DNA of 37,842 bases from Helochares maculicollis (Eukaryota > Arthropoda > Insecta > Coleoptera > Hydrophilidae): assembly GCA_033557835.1 (NCBI GenBank), contig JAWQRO010000492.1, positions 1 through 37,842 on the forward strand. The letters run 5' to 3'. This document shows, piece by piece, positions 10,504-21,203 of the stretch. Position 1 is the first letter of the stretch. Every line of letters begins with the position of its first letter. Under the pieces are notes generated by a model. The model was not told the origin of the DNA, made no database searches, and was given only the letters and a program-made list of their open reading frames with translations. The translations under genes were made by a program, and so were the position numbers.

Positions 10504-13500
10504 AATTTAAGATTTAAAATAAAAGCTTAAATGCAATATTATAACCACTTCTAAAAAGAGAATTTAATCAACTAGTAAGGAGAACTGCAGTAGCATGAAA
10601 CTATTTAATCGTAAGGTAAGTTATACATTATGCATTAGCTAAAATTCAATATCACAATGTACACTGGCCTGCTTATGAATCACAATAATTAGAGCCTTTA
10701 TGTTTTATAATCACTTTACACAGAATTAAATTCGTAACAAAATGTCACACTGCTGCAGTGGAGAACGTCCTGATGGGGACGTTTATTCAACTTTCAATGT
10801 TTTACTTTTATATATTCCAGAGTGTTTAATAATGTATGAGGACAGAAAAAACAAGGGTTTCATGACTACTAGTAATAATAATGGAAAAAGTCACGTTTTC
10901 AAGAGTTGATCAATGAACATGTTATAACAAATGTTAATTTTCTCTTCAGACTTTAACTACTGCCTCCAATTTTAAAATGCTAGATATAAGTTGAAACATT
11001 GTGAATGTTCACAGTGGATTATTTAGTAAATGAAAAACTAAACAGTAAAGTTTTAATCTTTACATCAGGGAAGTGTGTAGTAAATCACGATGTATTTACA
11101 AGTATTGCATGTAGAAGGCATATAATTTATTTCCAAGGGTGGTGCCTCTAATTTTTTAATAACATTTCGCTAGATTTCATGTAGTGTTTTTAGTAAGTAG
11201 TACATGTTAATAGCTCAGAGGTAGATAAATGTATGAAAGCTAAGATTAAATTGAGATTTATGTGCATTTTTTGATAAGAATTAAAAATAGCTCAACTTTA
11301 CTGTTTCTTAGTGCATGCATCCTCTCACTTAAAATTACTACTTGCAATCCGGTGACTCTCTAGATGGAATTGTCTTATAATTAGAGTATTGGCTCTATCT
11401 GAATTATAATATATTCACTGACTCCTCTTTAATATATTTTTGTGTATATATCAAACTATCAATATTGTATGAAGCATAGGAAATAAGAAGTGATATATAT
11501 TTTAGCAAGCTATCCAGAAAATATATGCATTAAGCTGTTGTGACATAAGATTAGGATCAATAGATAATTGAAATATAAATAATATAAATTTATGCTGATG
11601 AGAAAAAAATGGGGTATACAAAGTAAATTCAAGTAGTATTATGGCACCAAAAGGAAGGATTACTATTGATATAAATATATTGATTTTATGCAGAATAAAT
11701 TAATAAGCACCTCATATTTGAATTCAATACAATAAATTGAATGACCATACAACGATAGCCACTTTAAATTAATAGTTATGTTTTAATTACAAATGTTCTT
11801 CGGTTTCAGGAAATAAAGATGTCGTGAAATTGCTCTAATAAAAGCTGTTATAAATGTGTGTTGAAAATTCAAAACTGAAATTCTATAAAAGAAAATAGAA
11901 TATTTACTATAATATTGCATTGCAGCAGTGAAAATGATTTATGCAGAAACATACACATCAAAAGATATATTAGTAAATAAATCACAGCACTAGAATCAGC
12001 AACACCATTGCACTGATTAAAAGAAAAATCAGAACTGACGTAAAATACAAACGGTTTAATTTATTAAATTAAAAAGTCAGGAGTTCTTGTAATGTTTTGA
12101 TACTTATCTGACATGCAACTTCTTATGTTGGTTTTAATCAATATGCTTACAAAGAAAATTACCTCATGCTATAGCCATTAAAACAAAGACTAAGGTGTAT
12201 TGGTTTTATATACATATAGGCTTTGTTAAGAAAACATATCGTGGCTTTGTATTGGCAAGTTGGTCGTATAAAGTTCAACTTGCAAACTGTTGGTTCCATT
12301 ATACAGTTAGAAATACACATACATTATTATTTTATAAAATAAAATTTGTAAGTTTCAAAACAAAATTGTTACTTTAAACTTTCATAGTATTATTAAAAAG
12401 TTCTTTTTGCTGATTTTGCTACAAGACCGTTAAATAACGGCTCGGATTTTGTTTAGCATTTTACTGCAGTAAAATTGCGTAAATTTGGCAATTAAATATA
12501 AGTATATGCAAATGTTTATAATTTGAATTTTTATTGCAAAACTTTTATGCGAGCTTCGCAATTCCGCTAAAAATCGTAAAATTTTACAATCTACGTGGTA
12601 AACTGTTGGAGTTGAAATGAGCCTTTTCCAATACAGCTATTGTTATTATGAAAATGCCAAATGTCTTTGAACTTACCAGTAGCAAGAAACGTAAGAGCAT
12701 TCACTTTGTTTGGGAAATAGGTTAATCAATATTTTTTTCGTGTTTTGGGTATTTTCTGAGTTGGTTCTTTGAATCAAAGCAGCTTTGGAATCAGATGCCA
12801 TCTTCGATTCACTCGACTTAATCCTCAGTTTAGATTAAATAGACTAGAAACAGAACTCTTATGAAGTTATTATATCACTATAAATTCAAAAACATCTCTT
12901 CTTGTATAACGAATCTCTTAAGTTTTACTTTATTTTTAATCAAACACAAACACCAGCATTTAGTTTGACAGAAGTCCTTGGATAAATATGAGGTAAATAT
13001 TGCAGACGTAAGGATAGTAGAAATCTGTATGTGCAGAAGCGACATCTGCTAAGTAATTTGGTAAAAAGCAAGCGCTTGAAAATTCTAATTTTAAAAAGAG
13101 ATTTATATGATTTAAATGGTTTAATTCTTGATCAAATGCAAAGAGTTGTTTTATTCCAGAGTGCATCTTAATATTTATATCATTTATTAATATCACTGCA
13201 CGACAACATCATTTTAAACTTAAATGAACCGCTTTTAATACAATTTTGTTTGTAACCAGAAGGCACATTTTACATATGTTTAAAAAAATTAGTTAAGCAG
13301 CATTTCGAAATTATCTTCAACAACGCAAGTGTTGCCTTAATAGTAAACTGACAGAGAGAGATGAAATTTAACGTATATCAATTGTAGTCAAATCGTAGAT
13401 CCGTATCAATTTTGGAGGCATGTAGAATGGATGTTTCAAGGAATCTACACGTAAAAATAAAACATAGACATGTAATTTTGTAAGCACTTTAAAAAACTAA

Positions 13501-14487
13501 TAAATATTACTATCTACAAAATCTACGCATCATTGGCAAGTGCAATGATTTCTTGCCAATTTTGGAAATTCCACATTAAGTAATAAGATTAAACGAAGTT
13601 AAGATCTGACTCAATTTGTGGTTTAATTCCAATAACCTGAGCAAATCGGATCTTGAAACTTTGTAGGTAAACTATGAGAAAGATGTTTATGTGTAAACCA
13701 ATTAAGTAATTACAATGGAAATTTATCCCAAACTAATATTATCAATTTCTAAGAACAAATTCTTTTCTGTATAGTTGTAAGTAATTTCAAGTTTGTTATA
13801 TTGTTGTTTGTAAATTTTGGGGTTTAGTCAATTCATTTGAACGTGAGCTAATTGTTGCTGCCGTTAATTTGTTTATATGTAGGTTCCATTATGTGCTTAA
13901 CAAATTATGCATACGGGAATGTTGAGGAGAAACAATACAAATTTATTAAGTTTCGTTGCAAATTGTACCCGTCAACAGTAACGATGCTACCAAGCATTTC
14001 TTTAATGATGTTTATACTTCTCACCTTTAGAGCGTTGATGTTTTTTTAATAATATGCAGTTGTTGCAAAGTATTATAAAATGATATTAAAGATGAGTAAA
14101 AATTCACATTAAAATTTGGTGCGTCATTCAAGTAAATATTTCAGGAGCAGATAAAAAAAATTAGGAACTAAAGGAAACCTAATCGATTATCTGCATCATA
14201 ATTATCAATAAATATAAATTTCCAAGGCGTGACTAATAAACTTATCAGTAAGTGAATAGCATCATTCCTTAAATGGAACTGTGTTTATTAATTGAATCTT
14301 GCAAGAATTTTTCTTTATTAAATATTCAACGATTGTTATGTTGGCAACATTATTTGATTGGAGCAAAATAGGAGTGAATGGCCGACCCCAATACTAGTTG
14401 ACTAGAAAAATGCTACAATGGTAAATTAATGTAAATTAAATCATAAAATAATCCTATCTACTTAGGAACTGTTGTGATGTAGCATAT
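10504..14487. other. Long intergenic region between divergent Ntaq1 and chimaerin genes
   Basis: About 4 kb with no gene that can be supported. It holds a pair of small perfect hairpins (10748-10760 and 10764-10783), a cluster of short palindromes (12427-12587), and a 65-codon open frame at 13852-14049 with hydrophobic ends. The promoters of the two divergent genes must lie at its two ends. The rest is AT-rich with stops in all frames. Confidence 0.55.
10748..10783. other. Two adjacent perfect hairpins upstream of Ntaq1
   Basis: CACTGCTGCAGTG (10748-10760) is a 6-bp inverted repeat around one base. Three bases further, AACGTCC (10764-10770) pairs perfectly with GGACGTT (10777-10783) across a 6-base loop. 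They lie about 245-280 bases upstream of the Ntaq1 start codon. A regulatory or structural role is only a guess. Confidence 0.35.
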
Positions 14488-14549
14488 GATAAGATGATAA
14501 GATAATTAGTGAGATGGGACTCAATACGGACACTCCGCTTCATTCAGTC
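14488..14549 (+). promoter_or_regulatory. Probable chimaerin core promoter with GATA motifs
   Basis: Three GATAA sites overlap or adjoin at 14488-14505 (GATAAG, GATAAG, GATAA). They are followed by TTCAGTC at 14543-14549, which fits the arthropod initiator TCA(G/T)T(T/C). A start at the initiator A (14546) would give a leader of about 108 bases before the ATG at 14654. No TATA box is seen at the expected distance. Confidence 0.4.
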
Positions 14550-14653
14550 TGGAAAGACGACTGTAAGCAAACATAACCTAATTTTTAATTATTTAAGTTC
14601 TGATAAATTAGTTTCGGATGGTTGTCGTTGGTGCTTTTTCCATTTTTCCGGAA

Positions 14654-16835
14654 ATGGATCAATATTTCCATAACTCCTTATATCCAAAAAATTACACGCT
14701 ACTGAAATGTATGTGTAAATTTAACACCGTTTCCAGTGTTCGCTTAGGTGGTGTTTACATGTTATTATTTTGTTATAGTATACAGAATGCAGTTGAAGGC
14801 ACCTGTACCTGTACCGGTAGTCTGTGAAAATGTGCTTCCTGATTTACCACCGTATTTAGGGCGCGACTATCATGGAGCCATTACTCATGTGGAAGCGAAT
14901 AATATACTCTCGTCTTATCCAAATGGTGCCTACTTGGTCCGGAGCAGCAAGTGTGCTAATGGCGAGTTTCATACTCTAAGCATTAAGTAAGTGCATAATT
15001 TATTATTATTTACTGAATCGTTGGTTTACAAATTTACTCTTTTCGTAATGATTTTATCACATTGAAATGATGTGTTTCTAGTTATTTATATCGACTGCCG
15101 ACAATTTATGCTACCGATTATGAGCTGGTGTGTCATATTAGAAAGAAGGGCGGTTGTAAGAATTTGAGGGAAAGTGAATTGTTTCGTTATAACCCAATTA
15201 GATGAATATAATTTTCTTCACGATTACAAATCTAATATTGATGTAATATCTCTCACTTTGAATGAATGGCGTCTTTAAATCAGTCATTATTTGAAGAATG
15301 CTATATTTATTATTCTTATTTGTTTCTATTATGATAAACTTGATATGCCTTAATGGCCCAATTGCTTTATGTAAGTTGCAATTTATATGAACAAAAATAT
15401 CACTGGTTAGCTGCAAAAGAAGCTTTCCTGCCTTTATCACATTTGAAAAATCTCTTGCATTGTATTAACATAATTGGCATAACAATTGTATGCATAGCAC
15501 TTGGCAATTCCAACTGCCTATTACCAAAATTTTTATAAATGTCCTGAAACTGTTGACTAAAACCTGTTCATTATTTTGTTTTGCAGATTTAACGATAAAG
15601 TTCACCACTACAAGCTCTATTTCGATCCAAATGCTGGGTTGTATGTCCGGGACAAAAAATATGACTGTGTGCGGTCTCTGGTGGCCGATGGATTAGTAAC
15701 AATGTACTTAGAGTTAAAGGTTCCCTTAACACTGCAACGTCTTCCCACTGCCAACTACCAGGAAAGTCCTTACATGACATTAAACAAAAGAAAGTTACGA
15801 GCTCTGAGCAAAGAAAACAACAGAGGCAAGAATTTGAACAAACAAACCTTGTCTCCAACTAATGCGAACATTCCATTATCCCAACAAATACTAGGACCAA
15901 TAATTCCAGAGAAGTTGGAAAAATCTCATGTGTTTAAAGTAACGACGTTTAAAGGTTTGAATTGGTGTGAGCTGTGTGGAAACTTCCTTTGGGGATTTAC
16001 AGCACAGGGAGTTAAATGTGAAGATTGCGGAATGATAGCTCACGAACGATGTTCCCAAAAATTCCCTAACGATTGTGTGCCTGACTTAAAATACTTACGG
16101 GGTGTGTTTGGGATAGAACTGACAACACTTTTGTCTGCTCACAATTCACAACTGCCCTTTGTTGTAACTAAATGTGTTGCTGAAGTTGAAGCTAGAGGAT
16201 TGACCACAGAAGGAATTTATAGGCTGAGCGGTTTTGCTGAAGAAGTGGACGCTATTAAAATGGCCTTTGATAAAGATGGAGACAAAGCAGATCTGAGCCA
16301 AGATAAATACCCTAACATCAATGTAATAACAGGGGCTTTAAAGCTGTACTTGCGATTATTACCTATACCTTTGATTACTTTCATAGTGCATCCACTTTTA
16401 ATTGATGCCATGCAGCATAAAAATCAAGATCTGAAATTATCTTCCCTGAAGCATGCATTGAAATCTCTTCCTAAGGCTCATTATGACACCTTGAAATTTA
16501 TGATAGAACATTTGAATAGGTAAGTCTTTAATTGTAAAGTAACACTGCTATACTGATTCAAATGCGAACTGAAAGCATACTTTGTATCGTTAAGCAGACA
16601 ATTAACATATTAAACGAGTCAACATTGTTTTTAATTTTTTAGAGTAGCCATCCATTCTGCAATCAATAAAATGACACCTCACAATTTGGCAACAGTATTT
16701 GCTCCAACACTCATCGGGCCAGCTGAGTCTTTAGGATCTATCTTACCTGATATGACCAGTGATATTTTACTTATAGAAACCTTGATCACATATTGTCAGA
16801 CAATATTTTTAGATTCTCGAAGTATTTTAGTTTAG
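14654..16835 (+). CDS. RhoGAP5A: Chimaerin (SH2-C1-RhoGAP Rac GTPase-activating protein), 4 exons
   Basis: Accelerates GTP hydrolysis by Rac and is normally recruited to membranes by diacylglycerol (human CHN1/CHN2). The exons are 14654-14708, 14779-14986, 15587-16519 and 16643-16835, with phases fitting, giving 462 aa (human alpha2 form 459). SH2 is at about 49-128 with the phosphotyrosine-binding Arg in AYLVR (R73). The C1 zinc finger is at about 202-251, with the full H-x12-C-x2-C-x13-C-x2-C-x4-H-x2-C-x7-C pattern. RhoGAP runs from about 263 to the end, with the arginine finger in GIYRLSG (R300) and the KLYLRLLPIPL block. The start is the second in-frame Met, because the residues around the first junction (LYRMQL-AP) align with the human N-terminus; 14618 is an alternative start, 12 codons longer. 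The C1 domain has Leu where phorbol-binding C1 domains have Pro (see findings). Confidence 0.95.
15082..15205 (+). other. Possible alternative or cryptic exon inside chimaerin intron 2
   Basis: A good acceptor (TTTCTAG, AG at 15080-15081) is followed by 41 open codons in the phase left by exon 2, ending at a TGA at 15203-15205. A potential donor GTAAGA lies within it at about 15155. If spliced in as a terminal exon, it would replace the second half of SH2 and everything after it. The sequence does not resemble the missing SH2 half, which is supplied by the exon at 15587. It could simply be chance. Confidence 0.25.
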
Positions 16836-17440
16836 TCATAAAAATTATTTTTGTATCTCTTTTTATATGAAAGCGTGTCAATATGATATTGGTGCATTTT
16901 ATAATTTTCGAATATATATTTATTTAGATATTATAGGCTATGATCATGTATAAAGGTCAAGTTTATTTTGGTATTTTTGTTTGTGTATATACAATTCGTA
17001 AGCATTCACTTATTTAGGTGTTAGGATGCAATTATTTTGTTTTAATTTTATTGGTACAAATTTACTGTTGCAGTATTACGTTTCCTGGTATATAATCGGC
17101 CTATTAAAATGTGTTAGATATATATTTTCTAATTTTCTTGAGATGAAATTATAGTATTTATATTTTGTATTTCATTTTGGGGCAGCAACATTTTTACTAT
17201 ATAACATTGTACCAATGCCTTTCGTTTAGTTTCGTTTATATTTATAATCATTCATGTAAATGTAATAACTATTTTTATAAATCAAAAATGTGAATAATTT
17301 TTATGTTCGAATTATGTAAATCATTTATTTAGATCTGTAATTTAATCACTTTATTGAGTGATAAGATTTAATTTTAATATTGTGATAAATGTCTTGTATT
17401 TATTTTTTATTGCTTAATAAAGTATTATTGACACTTGAAA
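16836..17440 (+). other. Chimaerin 3' UTR
   Basis: AT-rich, T-rich sequence directly after the chimaerin stop, ending at an AATAAA signal (17416-17421). This gives a 3' UTR of about 600 bases. It is inferred from position and the signal. Confidence 0.6.
17416..17421 (+). terminator. Chimaerin polyadenylation signal
   Basis: AATAAA with a GT/T-containing stretch shortly downstream. It is the first canonical signal after the stop codon. Confidence 0.6.
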
Positions 17441-20400
17441 AGACGACCCTTATTATTTATTCGAAGACAGTACAGGATTATGATTTACTCAAATAATAAA
17501 TAATGGCAAGTATCCAGCACAAAAAGTCCCCATTTTTGAAGTTACACAGTTTGGAGTATCTAACAAGATAAATAAGTGTTGTAATACTGAAATTACAAAG
17601 CCGAGATAATACTATAATGGAATAGTAACTCTTTCTCATCACTCTTAATTTGCTATTTTTAAAGTTGCATTTACTCATGTAAATTGCTGTATATACTATT
17701 GCTATATTAGCGATGGTTTTAAAATTCTGAATTTATGATTAGAAAATATATTTTATCTATGAAATATTAATAATAAAAACTGCATGTGGTTGTAGAAGTT
17801 ATAAAATTTCTAACGTATCTAGATAAGATTTTAGTATGTGGCCTTCATAACTTAATTAAAAGATTTTTATTACATTAACTAAGCAAGTTTATGGCTATGT
17901 ACGAAAATATGAATGCATATTTATGGCGGTGTGGGATTTTAAAATATTTTTTACATATTTAGAAGCTTCAAGATTCGTCGAATAACTATTTTTAATTGTA
18001 ACACGTGGTACAAACAACGAAATTACTTTCTGTATGCACATTATACGTTTTGTAAAACAAAACGTTGTTTTATATTATCACATTTGCGAGTTATAGATTT
18101 CGATGGCACATATCGTAAACCATTATTATTAAATCCAGGTTTTTTAAAAATGCAACTTCTAGTACCGAGGTTATAAATGTCTTTTCTAATGGATAATGTG
18201 TAAACATGCAGTTATCGTAGCTGATTGAGAAGCGCTAAAATAACCTCAATGTCCACGTGAAATAACATTTGAGTTGGTGGCTTTAAGTAGTTTGTTTCGA
18301 TTACTTTAATTATCGAACTATTAAAAGCGATGTACTGCAGGTGATATAACCTATTCCAATTGAGATATCAAGCTTGAATTGTTTAAATAACGATAACGGG
18401 AGAACTTTCACACAGATTCCAATAAGTGACCTTTCAGCAAGGACCAATTATAGGTGAGTAAATTTGATATAAACGCTATACTATATTGTTTTTCAACAAT
18501 TATATCGAGTATACACAAAAAAGTTTATCAGATGAATATGCATATAAATTGTAATCTTCCGGTGAAATTATTTAATCTGTTGACCCGGTTCCTGCATTGC
18601 AAATACCCCAAGAAATTTATTTTATTACAGCTGAAAAGTTCTAGTTAGATAAGTGACCAAAATATAAACATAATAAAATTGGTTTGTTTGCCAACAAAAA
18701 CTGTCTAAGATGTCGTTTTTTTCATATTTTAAAAATCCCTTTAATGGCCAAGGTTAATCTATGCACCAAACGGGTTCGGCGTACACGGGTACATTTTTAC
18801 GATAAAATGACATTCGGCGCGCTTATCTGCGTTTCAACTTATTTTGCTAAATTCTCGATAATGTACGACGTACATTATGCAGGGATGTTTGGAACTATCC
18901 TTAAAACCAAGTACTTGCCTGGTCATACCCCTAAAAGAAGGTTTAGTACGAAACAATGAACTTGTGAGCTTATTGTTTAAAAATTGTCTACTTCAGTAAA
19001 TGTAACTGATTGTTTCAGATGTAACTAGAACAGTTCCCAATTCTATTATATTAATTAGTTATAATGTTCCGATTATCCAATCCTGAGGTTCTTTACGAAA
19101 AAATGCTAGTTATTTATTTGTTCTAGTAGTGATTATTAACAATGTATTACAATTTATGTGTACTTCTCTAAATGTTTACATTATTTATTTTACATCAGTT
19201 CGGCTGGTGCTCTACTGCCCTCTTCGACCAGAGAGCCGAACTGTCGCTGCCTCAGTTATATTCTTCAATCTCCTTAAAAAGGAAGGCTTTCCTGCCCTTT
19301 GTTTAGTGTGAGTTACAGTTTTGTCATGAATTTTGCAACTACTGTCAGGAACGGAGGTGTAAGTGGAGTACATGGTATCTTATGCAATTACTTTTTCGAA
19401 CTGCCTAGACAAAATGCAAAAACTACAGATTGCCCGAGTCGAATAATAATGTTTGATTTATAGAATACTCGAAAACTTATAAATCAATTTCAGTTTAATT
19501 GAAGCACCAGTAGAGCTAATTTTAGTTATCTTATCATTATAAGTTTAAAATGCTGACAGAACTTATACTTCATCCAATAACTTAGTTAATAGTGAATATA
19601 GTTTAGATTAGAAACAGTCAATAATCAAATAATTAAACGTTTACTATTTGGTTAAACGAAACTAAAGTGCAGTTGCGATGGGTTTCAATTAAAAATTAGT
19701 GTAGGTTAATATCATCAATAGCAAATGTTTCTGAATTCTTTAAGTGATTGAAATAAAGATAATGTATTCTAGTAGTGACTACTTTTTAAATATTTAATTT
19801 GTCGAGTCAATATTCTGCTGCAAATTAACTTGCGAACACTGTTTAGAGGCTCTTAATACATTTTGTATTCAAATTTGAAGAGTTACTGGTTTAATTTCCT
19901 CTTTGAATAGTTCTGCTATCAATCTTCTTTATATTCTAATCGCAATATGACTCCAAGTTCAAAGACCGGCGAGAAGCAGCAGACATGTCGGAAGCTGTGA
20001 GACATTACAAATTATAAAAACATAAATATCATTTAATAAACTTATAATTAGTTTATTTTGCTTCTCTGTAATTTATTACTAGCAATATATACGCTACTTA
20101 TTCCACATGTTAATAGAAAAATTGTGAATTCATGCAGTCTAAAAGTTGTTCGACAAATGTACGTGAAATTATAAAATTTTAAAATGAATGAGTTTTACAA
20201 GAGATATCTTTGCTATTAATGGGGTTTTCAAGTGGAATAAAGTGAAAGTGAAGCAATTTACAGATTTCGTAGTGTAACAATGAGTTATTAGCGATGTGCA
20301 CTTAGTGATTTGTACTAGTGGTATGAATATAATCCAATCATTTAACAAATAAATGTTGGTGCTCAAATCAGTGAGGTATGTTACCTTTGTTGCGGTGGAA

Positions 20401-20610
20401 TATCGCATTTTTCACATTTAAAGAGTAGTTTTAAAACCATTTCCTTTTTAAAAACAACTCAAAATTAAATCGCTGCCAATCAAAACTTTGACGAAACAAC
20501 ATAATAACGTAATTTTAAAAACCTAAAAACAAATAATCCCATTCTAAGAAATTGCTGACACTTCCGCTTGTGCCAAATTAAAATAGTTACAGTGGACATA
20601 CATCTGGGAA
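17441..20610. other. Intergenic stretch, no gene supported
   Basis: AT-rich, about 3.2 kb. There is a donor-like TATAG/GTGAGTAAA at about 18447-18460 after an open, less AT-rich segment, which could be a non-coding first exon. A 91-codon open frame at 18684-18959 has raised CpG at 18765-18835. A GC-rich hairpin lies at 19196-19243. None of these reaches the level of a gene call. Confidence 0.5.
19196..19243. repeat. Hairpin with a perfect 10-bp stem
   Basis: CAGTTCGGCT (19196-19205) is exactly complementary to AGCCGAACTG (19234-19243), and inside it GGT (19206-19208) can pair with ACC (19227-19229). The stem is GC-richer than the surroundings. The whole is about 48 bases, short for a microRNA precursor. 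Confidence 0.45.
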
Positions 20611-20615
20611 CCATT

Positions 20616-20768
20616 TATAAAAGGGCTGCAATTTAAGAAAATGCATGCACATAAGTAAAATAAAATTGCACAGCAGAAGTAATTTCGTTAGTTCAAATAA
20701 TGAAAGTTTCATATTCAATAAGGACTTTTTATGTTTTCGGAAGCATTCTCACAGTTTTATGTGTTTAA
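20616..20768 (+). other. TATA box followed by a 22-codon signal-peptide-like ORF
   Basis: TATAAAAG at 20616-20623 is a consensus TATA box. An ATG at 20700 opens 22 codons ending at TAA 20766-20768, beginning MKVSYS and then hydrophobic (FYVFGSILTVLCV). This has the N-region plus hydrophobic-core layout of a signal peptide. No strong GTAAGT-type donor follows. It may be the first exon of a secreted protein, an upstream leader for the odorant-binding protein gene 440 bases downstream, or chance. Confidence 0.25.
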
Positions 20769-21166
20769 AAAACACGCAATCATATTAGAATGAACATGAG
20801 GTGATGGTACAATTATATGTTTTATAGAGGAATATGTGCTTTATATTTTAACTGGGCTGCATTGAACTTATTTATAAAGCATATGCAATTGTTAAGTCGT
20901 AATGTCCCTTGATTTTATAAACTAGAATTCTACACTTAAAATCAAAATAATTATAGCGTTCATTGTAAATGTAATAGCAAAAATCATGTAATATATTTTA
21001 ATATGGTTTTGTAGTAAAATATTAGAACCAGTATAGTTTTGCCTTGAAAATAACTTCTAATTACTAATATTTCTGCTGTAAATTGCATACAGATGTGTGC
21101 ATAATGGGACTGGCATATGATGAATTAAATCACTGGAAAATTAAATGTAACAATGACGTGAATAAG

Positions 21167-21199
21167 TATATAAACCCGGCAAATCCAAAATGGTTCAGT
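21167..21199 (+). promoter_or_regulatory. Core promoter of the odorant-binding protein gene
   Basis: TATATAAA at 21167-21174 and the initiator TCAGT at 21195-21199 lie with exactly 30 bases between the first T of TATA and the initiator A (21197). This is the classic arthropod TATA/Inr spacing. It puts transcription start only 7 bases before the first ATG (21204) and 16 bases before the second in-frame ATG (21213). The leader is therefore very short. Confidence 0.6.
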
Positions 21200-21203
21200 A
21201 AAA

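Noticed and set aside
2231..11015. 16-base string TGTGAATGTTCACAGT found at 2231-2246 and 11000-11015, containing a GAAnnTTC dyad like a heat-shock element
   Set aside because: Flanks are unrelated, a third GAA unit needed for a good heat-shock element is missing, and a few 16-base matches are expected by chance in AT-rich sequence of this length.
14618..14653. Upstream in-frame ATG for chimaerin, adding 12 residues
   Set aside because: Kept only as an alternative: the length with the ATG at 14654 fits the known alpha2-type chimaerin better.
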